Source: a virus
Direction: 5' to 3' (one strand)
Virus record (IMG/VR): IMGVR_UViG_3300045922_000190
Span: 1-31,192 of that record
DNA: 31,192 nt
Under the pieces are notes generated by a model. That model made no database searches. It worked only from the letters and a program-made list of their open reading frames with translations, and was not told the DNA's origin. The position numbers and the translations under genes were made by a program. Shown piece after piece: positions 8,064 through 16,267 of this stretch (position 1 is the stretch's first letter; every line of letters begins with the position of its first letter).

Positions 8064-8875
8064 GTTATCAAGACCTCCCAAGCCGTTTTAAATATAAACA
8101 CAGATCCAGCAGCAGTGTCAGTGCCGCGGCTAAGCCTTACGCGAAGATTATCGCCAGGCGATACAGCAACCCCATTTATCTCCCCAGACGAATCTGTCAA
8201 ATCTAGCTCAACTTCTGTAATAACTCTGGCTGTTCCAGGCACCGTAATTGCCGTGTTAGTTGAGGCTTGCTGGTTCGTAGTGCTACTGCTTTGATCGACC
8301 CCAATGCGTAAAAGAGTAGATAACGTCTCAAACAAAACATCCCCAGATGTTTCATCCGTTTTAAATATTCCCTTCATTCTAATTTGCACACCTGGTAAAT
8401 AAGAATCAGGAACCCTTATGTCACAGAATAAATTCTGCGTAAGACCTGGCTCGTATTCATAAACAGCGGCGTTATTTTCTTCCCGTTCAATAGGTGCTGC
8501 GCTAAACGACTGCCACAAAACAGGGATTCCTCCACCAGCACCACCAGACGATGGTATGTTTACCCAATTAGATCCGTCCCAAGTAAGCACATCACCAATT
8601 GAAGGTGTACCAATGTTAACACTGTCTAGATCGTTTAGCTCATTTGCACCAACTAGCTTTTCAACCCCAGATGAATCAAGGAAGTAAATTCTTGAATCAC
8701 CTTTTGAGTAAAGTTTAGTTTTGCCAGCAGCAGGATTAGATGGCGTTGATGAAATGTGGTTTAGTAGAAGTTCTTTTTCTAAGTTAACAACACCTGCGGC
8801 ACTTGTGTCTTGTGTTCTAGAAACAAAAGCAGCATTTGTAACAGCAGCTGAAACAGCCTGACCATTCTGGACCAT
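8060..8875 (-). CDS. Tail fibre / upper-fibre protein
   Basis: 271 aa. The N-terminal third is Ala/Ser-rich, then LNDLDSVNIGTPSIGDVLTW with DGSNWVNIP, a repeat-type motif common in phage and bacterial fibre proteins (GDVLxWDGSxW), then a glycine hinge (SSGGAGGG) and a beta-rich C-terminal domain. This looks like a shaft joined by a hinge to a globular head. ATG 8875 follows the previous gene by two bases. It lies between the distal tail protein and the adhesin, so it may link the adhesin to the tail. Confidence 0.6.
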   Translation of the reverse strand: MVQNGQAVSAAVTNAAFVSRTQDTSAAGVVNLEKELLLNHISSTPSNPAAGKTKLYSKGDSRIYFLDSSGVEKLVGANELNDLDSVNIGTPSIGDVLTWDGSNWVNIPSSGGAGGGIPVLWQSFSAAPIEREENNAAVYEYEPGLTQNLFCDIRVPDSYLPGVQIRMKGIFKTDETSGDVLFETLSTLLRIGVDQSSSTTNQQASTNTAITVPGTARVITEVELDLTDSSGEINGVAVSPGDNLRVRLSRGTDTAAGSVFIFKTAWEVLIT

Positions 8876-8877
8876 AA

Positions 8878-9654
8878 CTACACCACCCTAAAATTTAAAA
8901 TACCAGTCCTAAAAACTTCTGGTAAATTTCTTTCGATTTCCTCTTTAAGCCTAAATCCGACGCCATTACTGCTAGAATCTGTAGACTCTAAAATAACTCT
9001 GTAAAATTCATTTGGATTTTTGTAGTCTGGCATAAATTCCATTGGCCCTTTTCTTATGGCAAACGATAGAAAATCCCTAGCATCTTGCAAGCCATTTGGA
9101 TTAAATCTGATAATCTCACCAGACTTTAAATCCTTATTTGTTATAAATAAAAGCTCCATTGATAAAAACCGCACATTCCCAAAATCTATAACCTCAACAA
9201 ATCCTGACGCTGCCCTGGAAACATTTGCCTGTTCTTTTTCTACAAAATCCTCTGGAGCTGTATAGCTTTGCGGAGGGAATTGACTCAAATACTGTCTACC
9301 AACCACCCCAGTTGTGTATGTAAGACCCCCAGTTTGATCGATATTCGTCGGCAAACCTATTGTCTGGTAAACGCCATTACCAGCATTTACACCAGATGAG
9401 GCCAAAATATTAAAATCAGAACCGTTTGATGATATTGTAAGTCGCCTTGAAGCACGATTAAACGAAACTGTATATAAATTTGAACCAGCAGAGTTTAATA
9501 CTCGTTCCAGTTCGTTTGCAAAATCTTCTGGCGCATATATTCTTGGCTGAACTTCCGCATTGATTTCAGAACCACCCTCATCAAAATCAAAAAATCGATT
9601 TAAAGTCGTAACCTCTATGCCATAATAAAATGATGAAAAATTTTTTAACGCCAT
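8878..9654 (-). CDS. Distal tail protein candidate
   Basis: 258 aa, directly after the tape measure (three-base gap), the usual place of the distal tail (Dit-like) protein that joins the tube to the hub. The N-terminus MALKNFSSFYYGIEVTTLNR and a later VIDFGNVRFLSMELLFITN block suggest a beta-rich tube-like fold; the NASGSNLYTV-type middle (residues 45-105) may be an inserted beta domain. No enzymatic motif. The call rests mostly on gene order. Confidence 0.5.
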   Translation of the reverse strand: MALKNFSSFYYGIEVTTLNRFFDFDEGGSEINAEVQPRIYAPEDFANELERVLNSAGSNLYTVSFNRASRRLTISSNGSDFNILASSGVNAGNGVYQTIGLPTNIDQTGGLTYTTGVVGRQYLSQFPPQSYTAPEDFVEKEQANVSRAASGFVEVIDFGNVRFLSMELLFITNKDLKSGEIIRFNPNGLQDARDFLSFAIRKGPMEFMPDYKNPNEFYRVILESTDSSSNGVGFRLKEEIERNLPEVFRTGILNFRVV

Positions 9655-9657
9655 AAA

Positions 9658-11337
9658 TTAACCTGTCACAACCCTGGTTCCAGTTGCAGAAAATGTGTCA
9701 TTTAAAATACTAGCAATTTGCTGCCCAACAGAGATCGGATCTAAAACAGTACCCTCAACATTTATTGCAACCCTAGTTTCACGCTCTAACCGCTCTGGTG
9801 GTTGATTTACAGGATTAGTGGCCAAATCTGGAGTCAATGGCGCATTGCCACCAACACCATTAACCTGTGGCCCAGAAGATCCAGCACCAGCCAATATTTT
9901 TAAAAATGTACCAAGTGCTACAAGTGCAATACCAGCAGCAATACCACCTGTCGGATCTAATGATTTTAACGATGCCAATGCGGAGCTTGTTACAATAAAA
10001 AATGTCCCTAGTTGTATTGCTAAATCACCAAAAACACCTATGACAGCTTTACCAAACGCTGCAAAAGCATTTTGCCCAGTAGCTAGTGCTCTAACTGCCG
10101 CTTGTATTCCTTGCGAAATAGCATTTCCAAATCCTTGTTGGATTTGTGCTCCGACTTTGCTTACATTTTCAACAATATTTTCCGTAACATCTTTTGGCGC
10201 AATGTTTGTGAACTTTTCACTTAGATCAACAAGAGTTCCAGATGTAGCCTGTACTTTTGCAATTAGTCGATCAAAAAAAGAAATTACAGCAGAATCATCT
10301 GTTTCGGAAAATGCAGCTTTTATCCTGTCGATTTCATTAATATTTGCCTGAAGTGCTGCATTAAAACTATCGCTTAAACCTGCTGTGGTTAAAACTTTAA
10401 AAGCATTAAATGCTGCTTTAGCTCTTTCCCATGCTAGTTCAAAACTAAGCGCAATTCTTTGCGCAGTTACAATTGTGGCCTGTAAAATAACAGAAAGGTT
10501 TATTATTATTGATTTGAAGAAATCTTCACTGTTAGATTGAGAAAAAGAATCAGAAAATTTTCTGAAAACTAAAGTCAACTCTTGGAACAAAACAATTAGT
10601 GCTGGTGATCTAGTAAACAAATTTCCAATTGATTTAAGTATATCGTCAAATGAATTGCCTAACTGCTTAATTGATCCTTGAAAAGTGTCTGCCGCTGCCG
10701 CTGCACCACCACCAAATTTTGATTCTAGCTGAGTTAATATCTGGCTAAATTGTTCTGCTTTTGTTTTTGTTTTATCAACTTCTATTCCATATCGTGAAAA
10801 AGCCTCAGTGTTTCCTGCCGCTGCCCTACCTACTAAATTTGCAGCAGTTCCAATGTCTACATTTAACCTAGCAGCAAAATCAGCAGCAGCCTGTGACGCT
10901 CTACCCAAATCACGAACAGATAAATTCCCAAGAGTTTGAATTTTAGATGCCGCATCTAATACTTGTTCACCAGAAAAGTTAGATGACCTTTCAATCTGGC
11001 TTGCTAGTGATTGAATTGATTGGCTTGCATCTTTGCTAAACTTACCAGTCAATGCCAGTGCTGAATTTAATGCATTAATGGATGTTTGCTGTTCTGAACT
11101 TGCTTGAATTGCGCTATTAATTCCACGAATCGCAGATTGAACACCTTTTAATGCTAAAAACCCAGCGCCTAAAGCTAAAATGCTTTTTCCAAACTTACTG
11201 ACAGCACCTTGCGCATTGTTAAATGATTTTTCAGTAGAACTGGCCGCATCAACCCCAGCTGATTTAACATTTGCTAAACCTTTTACTACGGCACCAGAGT
11301 CTAACGTAATTTCAATTTCAATTCTTTCGTCAGACAC
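9658..11337 (-). CDS. Tail tape measure protein
   Basis: 559 aa, short for this family. The N-terminus (EIEITLDSGAVVKGLANVKS, then a coiled stretch) is followed by long Ala/Ser/Gln-rich helical sequence and a hydrophobic region (residues 430-490, IGVFGDLAIQLGTFF and GGIAAGIALVALGTFLKIL), typical of tape measures, which fix tail length and later help DNA cross the envelope. By the usual 0.15 nm per residue, the tail would be about 80 nm. It overlaps the downstream end of the frameshifted chaperone frame by eight bases. No peptidase or lysozyme domain is visible. Confidence 0.85.
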   Translation of the reverse strand: MSDERIEIEITLDSGAVVKGLANVKSAGVDAASSTEKSFNNAQGAVSKFGKSILALGAGFLALKGVQSAIRGINSAIQASSEQQTSINALNSALALTGKFSKDASQSIQSLASQIERSSNFSGEQVLDAASKIQTLGNLSVRDLGRASQAAADFAARLNVDIGTAANLVGRAAAGNTEAFSRYGIEVDKTKTKAEQFSQILTQLESKFGGGAAAAADTFQGSIKQLGNSFDDILKSIGNLFTRSPALIVLFQELTLVFRKFSDSFSQSNSEDFFKSIIINLSVILQATIVTAQRIALSFELAWERAKAAFNAFKVLTTAGLSDSFNAALQANINEIDRIKAAFSETDDSAVISFFDRLIAKVQATSGTLVDLSEKFTNIAPKDVTENIVENVSKVGAQIQQGFGNAISQGIQAAVRALATGQNAFAAFGKAVIGVFGDLAIQLGTFFIVTSSALASLKSLDPTGGIAAGIALVALGTFLKILAGAGSSGPQVNGVGGNAPLTPDLATNPVNQPPERLERETRVAINVEGTVLDPISVGQQIASILNDTFSATGTRVVTG

Positions 11338-11904
11338 CCAAAAGACTCCTTGCTAATTGTTTAGCAGCTTGCTCGGTAGACATCTCAACTGTAACTGAAT
11401 CTTCATCAAAAAGTAATTTAGTAGATTTGTTTAGTGTATTTCTTAGTTTTGATCTATCCTGGTCTTTTTGATAGGGGAAACTAGACGATTGCAATGACCA
11501 GAGCTTGTCGTTTGCATCTATTGATACCATAGCTATCCAATAAGCCAAAAACGTATCAACATCAAAGGCAGAAACCTCAGCATGACTGAAGCCGTAGAAT
11601 TTAACTAATGTTGCTCTGGCAAGCTCGTACCTAGTTATTTTTTTTTAGAAGTAACGGACTCAATAAGTCGTTCCATTTGGTCAACTTCAAGCTCCATAGA
11701 CACATCTTTTGGGAATCCAAGATTAGCCAAAAAGTCTAGGATTTCGTTCATCATCTTTTGCTCGTCGTCTTTTATTTGAGACAAGCGCACCTGATAATCT
11801 GACAATTCCTTAAATCTTGGGCGACGAACCTCGTAGGTTTTGCCGCCATAATTTATTTTTAGAACTGTTGGTTGCCCTAAGTTTATCTCCGATGCGCTCA
11901 TCAA
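11330..11904 (-). CDS. Tail assembly chaperone GT (‑1 frameshift product)
   Basis: The shorter gene (11635-11904) ends in TCT AAA AAA AAA TAA. Nine consecutive A residues on the coding strand (11646-11638) form an A-AAA-AAA slip site. A -1 shift at 11638 moves the ribosome into a frame open without a stop from ATA (11638) to 11330, giving a product of about 191 aa. The extension begins ITRYELARATLVKFYGF and ends just past the tape-measure start. In siphoviruses G and GT chaperones guard the tape measure before tube assembly, and their ratio is set by exactly this kind of slip. An isolated 72-codon frame in 11330-11548 has no good start of its own, which favours the fusion. Confidence 0.8.
11635..11904 (-). 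CDS. Tail assembly chaperone G (short form)
   Basis: An 89-aa protein read without frameshifting. It begins MMSASEINLGQPTVLKINYG, contains a charged helical middle (FKELSDYQVRLSQIKDDEQK) and ends SVTSKKK at the slip site. It lies between tail tube and tape measure, the standard G position. It works with GT to keep the tape measure soluble and recruit tube subunits. Either of the first two Met codons may be used. Confidence 0.8.
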   Translation of the reverse strand: MMSASEINLGQPTVLKINYGGKTYEVRRPRFKELSDYQVRLSQIKDDEQKMMNEILDFLANLGFPKDVSMELEVDQMERLIESVTSKKK

Positions 11905-11917
11905 ATACCCCTAACTA

Positions 11918-12844
11918 TTATGGCCCAGGTGGTGGTGCTGGTGCTACAGGTTCAGAAAACACAGTGATTCCATCTTGCGTATGGTCTCCAAACGCAAATA
12001 AATTAACACCTTTTGGTCTGCTGTCGTCAATATATGCTTTAAATGAAATCGACATTGTTTCAGGATTTTCACCGCTGAACACAAGTGAAGAAATCAATGG
12101 ATATGATTTCCAAAAACATAAATCCCTACTCCTGTCGCTCTCAGGTAAAGCCACTGGATGCATAACCAATTTTACAGCCTCGGTAATTGTAGACAAACCT
12201 TGCTTTAAATTACCCCAGCCATAAACTTTAGTGCCAGAATTTGGTGTAAATCCACCACCAGCAGTCCCAGAGAACAAAGTGTCGCGTTTTGCATTATCAG
12301 ATTCCTGCAAAACCAGATCAACTGTCGCTGAAACACCTTGCCGAAGGTCTGCTAAAAGAGTCGTACCAGTCTGATGGCCAGTAAGCTCAAGGGTTGTCTC
12401 CTCAAACGCTACAGAAACATCACCCTGTAAAACTCCAAGGTAAACGCTTTTCCCCTTTTGAACTGTTGTGTGCAAAACGCCAACAACATCACTAGCGTCT
12501 GTGTCATCAACCGCCTCAGATGTTGACCTTGTAACACGGACAACTAAGCCGTCGATAGTGGCACTAAACCCAGATGATGCATTCATTGCCAAGGCAAAAG
12601 CCTGGGCAACCTCAGCCTCTGTTGGCGTAGCATCTAAATCAATCTCAATCTCTGTACCATCACCTGATGGATCAACACCTGTCGAGTTAACATCAAACCA
12701 GGCATAAGCCCCATCAAACTGAATAAATGAAGAATTGATGACTGTTGTGTCTACATTTGTGAAATCAAAACAATCGATTTCTGGGCCTTCCCATGTGACA
12801 TCAACAGGTTCAATTCTAATGTTTGCAACTGAACTGCAAGACAT
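11918..12844 (-). CDS. Major tail tube protein
   Basis: 308 aa, upstream of the chaperones. It is beta-rich with a tube-like strand pattern: QKGKSVYLGVLQGDVSVAFE and GHQTGTTLLADLRQGVSATVDLVLQE near residues 132-175, then VMHPVALPESDRSRDLCFWKS. Residues about 35-105 (YAWFDVNSTG through ATIDGLVVRVTRS) look like an inserted or N-terminal beta domain. The C-terminus ends PVAPAPPPGP, nearly the same tail as the major capsid protein. ATG 12844 follows the tail terminator gene by 11 nt. Confidence 0.75.
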   Translation of the reverse strand: MSCSSVANIRIEPVDVTWEGPEIDCFDFTNVDTTVINSSFIQFDGAYAWFDVNSTGVDPSGDGTEIEIDLDATPTEAEVAQAFALAMNASSGFSATIDGLVVRVTRSTSEAVDDTDASDVVGVLHTTVQKGKSVYLGVLQGDVSVAFEETTLELTGHQTGTTLLADLRQGVSATVDLVLQESDNAKRDTLFSGTAGGGFTPNSGTKVYGWGNLKQGLSTITEAVKLVMHPVALPESDRSRDLCFWKSYPLISSLVFSGENPETMSISFKAYIDDSRPKGVNLFAFGDHTQDGITVFSEPVAPAPPPGP

Positions 12845-12855
12845 AAAAAATCCCC

Positions 12856-13281
12856 CTAAAATTTGCCGAATGTAACGGCGTTAAAAGTTAATTCCAAAAT
12901 GACAGCATTGTCGTTTGTAGCACCTAAAGGCAGCACAGACAGGCCTGATAAATATACGTCTTTCACGCAAGGACCTTGTAGTTTGTTAGCAGGTTGTAGG
13001 ATGTCTGCTAAAATCCTTTCAGCCTCGGTAAATGATTTATCTATTGCATCAGCTGGTGTTCTGTAGCCTTTGAAATGAACACGAACAATTGTTGTCATTT
13101 CGAATGTTATTAATTGCTGATTCGGTCTTGTAGGGGAAACCGAATTAGTTTCTATGTGGTAACTCCCATTTAGTAGGGTTCTTGGGATGTTATCAACAGC
13201 AAAACCATCTTTCCATTCTTGAAAACCAAGTGAATTCATTCTGTTTCGAAAATACGGCCTGACAGATGAAAAATAACTCAT
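12856..13281 (-). CDS. Tail terminator / tail completion protein
   Basis: 141 aa in the position between the head-tail connector and the tail tube, with the usual alpha/beta pattern: an N-terminal helix (FRNRMNSLGFQEW), beta strands (LITFEMTTIVRVHFKGY) and a helix (PADAIDKSFTEAERILADIL). Such proteins form the ring that caps the tube and binds the head. ATG 13281 overlaps the previous stop as ATGA. Identification is by order, length and secondary-structure pattern. Confidence 0.55.
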   Translation of the reverse strand: MSYFSSVRPYFRNRMNSLGFQEWKDGFAVDNIPRTLLNGSYHIETNSVSPTRPNQQLITFEMTTIVRVHFKGYRTPADAIDKSFTEAERILADILQPANKLQGPCVKDVYLSGLSVLPLGATNDNAVILELTFNAVTFGKF

Positions 13282-14051
13282 CGACGGCTAATCCCCATCG
13301 TTTTCATATTTACACCTTCTTTGGTGTCTATATTCCCATCTCCATCAATATCAAGTCTTAGCTGTGATCTATCGCGATGCTTAATTGCTAATGAATCATA
13401 GTAACGCATTTTTTCTGTAAAAATATCGCCAACCTGATTTGCAATACCGTTGAAAATTAATTTCAATGTGTGTGCTGTTGCCCATGACCTTACTTCTTCA
13501 ACATCAACAACAGATGATTTGGTCAAGCGATTGCCGTTACTATCTGTAAAACCTTTTTCATCAAGCCAAGCTAAAATATCTTTTTGAGCTTGCCTGTGTA
13601 CGTTTAAAAAAGATGAACGACCAGCAGGAACCCATTTTAAAATGTCTGGCTCCATAGCTGTCAGCATCTGGTCGTTAGAAAAAAGCGCGTCATCTTCCTC
13701 TGTTACTACAACAATAGTTGCTGTAGTTTCTGCGTATTCAGGACTTGGCTCTGGTTCCGGCGATGGTTCAGGTGATGGCTCAGGTGATGGTTCCGGCGAT
13801 GGTGGCGCATCTTCAATAGTCACTCGAACAGTAACCTCTTTGTCACCATCTGTTAGATAAACCCAGTCTAAAAACCAATCATCGCTAGATGATCCAGTAA
13901 CATTAACAAATTCATCGTCGGCACTTGGTTTTATCTCAACTTTTGCAATCGGCAATTGACCTTTAGAAACAAAAGACTTTGTTGCACTTAATCGCGTTTT
14001 ATCTCCGACTTGCACCACGTCTTCAATTTCTATTTTTGCAAAAATTGACAT
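13278..14051 (-). CDS. Head-tail connector with Ig-like domain, SPEP linker and EF-hand loop
   Basis: 257 aa in three parts. Residues 1-80 are a beta-sandwich, Ig/PKD-like by look (KIEIEDVVQVGDKTRLSAT). Residues 82-104 are a linker of SPEP repeats, 12-nt DNA units. From about 120 a helical domain follows (WVPAGRSSFLNVHRQAQKDI, then KMRYYDSLAIKHRDRSQ), the part likely to be the head-tail connector. Its end holds DIDGDGNIDTKE, which fits the 12-residue EF-hand calcium loop (D1, D3, D5, G6, I8, D9, E12). It lies between capsid and tail terminator, where connectors are found. The fusion of surface Ig-like and connector parts is inferred. Confidence 0.6.
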   Translation of the reverse strand: MSIFAKIEIEDVVQVGDKTRLSATKSFVSKGQLPIAKVEIKPSADDEFVNVTGSSSDDWFLDWVYLTDGDKEVTVRVTIEDAPPSPEPSPEPSPEPSPEPEPSPEYAETTATIVVVTEEDDALFSNDQMLTAMEPDILKWVPAGRSSFLNVHRQAQKDILAWLDEKGFTDSNGNRLTKSSVVDVEEVRSWATAHTLKLIFNGIANQVGDIFTEKMRYYDSLAIKHRDRSQLRLDIDGDGNIDTKEGVNMKTMGISRR

Positions 14052-14066
14052 AAAACCCTACCTTTT

Positions 14067-14098
14067 AAAAAAGGCTAGACCAGTTCCCCAGTCTAGCC
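14067..14098 (-). terminator. Intrinsic terminator downstream of the capsid gene
   Basis: A perfect 8-bp inverted repeat, GGCTAGAC (14073-14080) and GTCTAGCC (14091-14098), with a ten-base loop. Read on the minus strand, six U follow (complement of 14072-14067). It lies just after the capsid gene and before the connector gene. It would let capsid mRNA be made in excess while some transcripts read on into the tail genes. Confidence 0.75.
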
Positions 14099-14125
14099 AA
14101 TAAAATCCTATGAACCAAAAAATAA

Positions 14126-15004
14126 TTATGGTCCAGGAGGAGGTGCAGGAGGTGTAGTGTTGGTGATTTGTACACCACGAACACCTGTCGCGCCGCCCAT
14201 AACTTTCACGCCATAGATCCAGTGAAGCAAATATTCATCACTGACTGAGCGCAGTTGAAAGTTTGTGCGGAATTCAGGAGCTAGTTGAATAGCCATTCCG
14301 ACGTGCGACTTGTGATATGCTAAAATTTCATCATCAGCCAAAGCAGTGTGCATCAAAACTGTAAATCCGTAGATTTTACCTAGCTCACCTTTTTGAATCG
14401 CTGTTGTTGAACCGTATTCGTTAGCTTTTACAAAGTCAGAAATTGCTAACATTTGCTTTTCTTTATCAGGACTAATGACAAGATAACGATTGTCCAATGG
14501 AACAACTGCTTTATTCAAAAGCGCACGCGCCTCTAAAATGTCACCTTTTGCTAACACATTAAATGATGTGTCCAGGTATTTTATCTCATGGTCAGGAGAT
14601 GTAGTTGACACCTTTCGAAGCTCAGCAATGATGTCTTTGTCTAGTTGTAGTGACAATTCTGCTGCTGATTCTTTTACGATTTCAGCAACAACATCAGGAC
14701 TAGCTTGAACACCAGCAATCTTTTCTAGCTTAGAATAAATCGCCTTATGCTTATCCAATGCAATAACATCAGATGCAAAAGTCATTTCCTGAGCTGTAAG
14801 ATCTGTGTTTTCAGCCTTGTTAGCTTGCGTGAACTGTGTTCGTCGAGGAACACCAACAGATTTTGCACCTTTAACTGCAAAGCGTGAGTAATCGTCAACT
14901 GTTGGCATCAAAATAGATTTCTGTTTTAAAACGTCTTGCACTAATGATGCAATTAGCGCTTGAGATACGTTTGTGACTTCCGTCACGCCAATTTCATTGG
15001 CCAT
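14126..15004 (-). CDS. Major capsid protein (HK97 fold)
   Basis: 292 aa, after scaffold and before connector. The pattern fits HK97-fold coat proteins: an N-terminal arm with VTNVSQALIASLVQDVLKQK, a spine-helix region (SPDVVAEIVKESAAELSLQLDKDIIAEL), NRYLVISPDKEKQMLAI, then a GKIYGFTVLMHTALAD strand and a C-terminal APEFRTNFQLRSVSDEYLLH part. There is no N-terminal protease cleavage region, matching a separate scaffold gene. The protein ends TTPPAPPPGP, a proline tail shared with the tail tube protein. A terminator follows. Start ATG 15004. Confidence 0.8.
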   Translation of the reverse strand: MANEIGVTEVTNVSQALIASLVQDVLKQKSILMPTVDDYSRFAVKGAKSVGVPRRTQFTQANKAENTDLTAQEMTFASDVIALDKHKAIYSKLEKIAGVQASPDVVAEIVKESAAELSLQLDKDIIAELRKVSTTSPDHEIKYLDTSFNVLAKGDILEARALLNKAVVPLDNRYLVISPDKEKQMLAISDFVKANEYGSTTAIQKGELGKIYGFTVLMHTALADDEILAYHKSHVGMAIQLAPEFRTNFQLRSVSDEYLLHWIYGVKVMGGATGVRGVQITNTTPPAPPPGP

Positions 15005-15035
15005 GTAATCCCCCTAAAAAGGTTATAGTTAAAAT

Positions 15036-15677
15036 TTACTGCCTACTGCCAATCAATGTTTCAGCAAATAATCTTGCTTTTTCATCGATCGACATTTTTG
15101 ACAAGTCTAGCTTGTCATCAACCCTAGAGGTTGGTGTACCAGTTTTTGGAGCAGGTTTTGACTCGCGAAAGAAAATTGAATTTTCTTTTTTCGCCATTTC
15201 AACTAATTCCTTTAGACGCTCGTGATCCGCATTAAACTCGTCATCGATTGCGTCAGCAGGTAAATCAGTCAATTTAACTAGCTTGTCTAAATGCTCGTTT
15301 TGGCAACCAGCCTTTAAAGCCTCAGTTTTAAAAGCCTCAACTAACGACTTGTGTCCAAAAGTCCCTACAACCTTCTTAAACTTGTCTTTAGTCTCGCTTA
15401 ACTGCTTTTTTAGATTCTCAATCAACTGGTCCTTTTGCCCCTCAGATTGCATTTTTTCGTCTTCATACTGCTGCAATTTTGACTGCAGTAGTTGGGTAGC
15501 TTCCGCAAGTTTCTTTTTCTCAGACAATACTTTTCGGTAGCTTTCATAAGCCACCCTGTTGTCTCGTCCTTGAGATTCAGAACCACCGGATTCAATCTGT
15601 TGTGTTGATTGTGTTTCCTGATCGTTACCACTGGTAGCGTCAGAGGCTCCACTGGAACCTGTAGAATCTTTACTCAT
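15036..15677 (-). CDS. Scaffolding protein
   Basis: 213 aa, immediately upstream of the capsid gene. A Ser/Gln/Thr-rich N-terminus (residues 1-40) is followed by a long coiled coil (SYRKVLSEKKKLAEATQLLQ, then QLIENLKKQLSETKDKFKKV), then a helical C-terminal part with basic residues typical of capsid-binding tails. Scaffolds guide capsid assembly and leave before packaging. A Shine-Dalgarno GGAGG lies upstream of ATG 15677. Confidence 0.8.
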   Translation of the reverse strand: MSKDSTGSSGASDATSGNDQETQSTQQIESGGSESQGRDNRVAYESYRKVLSEKKKLAEATQLLQSKLQQYEDEKMQSEGQKDQLIENLKKQLSETKDKFKKVVGTFGHKSLVEAFKTEALKAGCQNEHLDKLVKLTDLPADAIDDEFNADHERLKELVEMAKKENSIFFRESKPAPKTGTPTSRVDDKLDLSKMSIDEKARLFAETLIGSRQ

Positions 15678-15712
15678 TAAAGTTACCTCCTGTCGGATGT
15701 TTTTGTAAATAA

Positions 15713-16267
15713 TTATCGCTTCCTAGACCTTATGAATTTTCTAATTTCAGTAATTGCATTTCTTTTTATACGTTTAATTCCTCGTTCATCAAGACCAATA
15801 AAAGGACGACCTTGCTCAGAAACATAACCAGCTACCTTTTCGTTAGTTAAACCATCTCGCCTTGTACCAGTCACAAATATAGATATTGCACCGTTTTTAA
15901 CGCTGGATGTAATAGACCTTAGTAGCTGCCCTGTAAATGTCAGATTTGAAAGTCTTGGTTCAAAAAACTCTGGATCAACATCCTGAAGTCTTTCGTCTGG
16001 CTCTGGAAACGGGACTTTTTTGCCGTTAATTGTTCTAAACTTAACGGCACCCTCCCTCACAGCTATGTAACTACTAGATAGTCGCTTTAGTCGCTCAGGT
16101 TTTTTTGATTTGGCCAATGTTTTGCCAGACCTGGTGAATGCTTTAATCCTTTCAACAATAAATTCGGCCTGTGTTTTTAAGAATTCTTTATTGAAAACAG
16201 TTTTGTCTGAAAGTAAATTATCAACTAAATCATTAACTCTATCTAAGCCGTTCCATTTAATCTTCAT
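15713..16267 (-). CDS. gp10-like / virion morphogenesis protein, copy 2
   Basis: About 184 aa, basic. It holds LTFTGQLLRSITSSVKNGAI and then GYVSEQGRPFIGLDERGIKR, the pattern LTxTGxLL...GRPFxG seen in HK97 gp10 and virion-morphogenesis proteins at the head-tail junction. The adjacent gene (16257-16838) has the same pattern (LTGDMLELMDV and SRPFFGVSKTE), so these look like diverged paralogues. ATG 16267 is preferred over GTG 16279 because it shortens the overlap; neither has a clear ribosome binding site. Confidence 0.6.
   Translation of the reverse strand: MKIKWNGLDRVNDLVDNLLSDKTVFNKEFLKTQAEFIVERIKAFTRSGKTLAKSKKPERLKRLSSSYIAVREGAVKFRTINGKKVPFPEPDERLQDVDPEFFEPRLSNLTFTGQLLRSITSSVKNGAISIFVTGTRRDGLTNEKVAGYVSEQGRPFIGLDERGIKRIKRNAITEIRKFIRSRKR

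Noticed and set aside
3369-12224. Plus-strand frames opposite tail genes (such as 3369-3830, 6007-6255, 9818-10351, 11817-12224)
   Set aside because: Antisense shadows of clearly coding minus-strand genes, without ribosome sites or domain signals.
14126-14200. C-terminal Ig-like extension of the capsid protein by frameshift
   Set aside because: Both alternative frames past the stop give only about 20-25 codons without a domain; the tail tube is followed by two stops.
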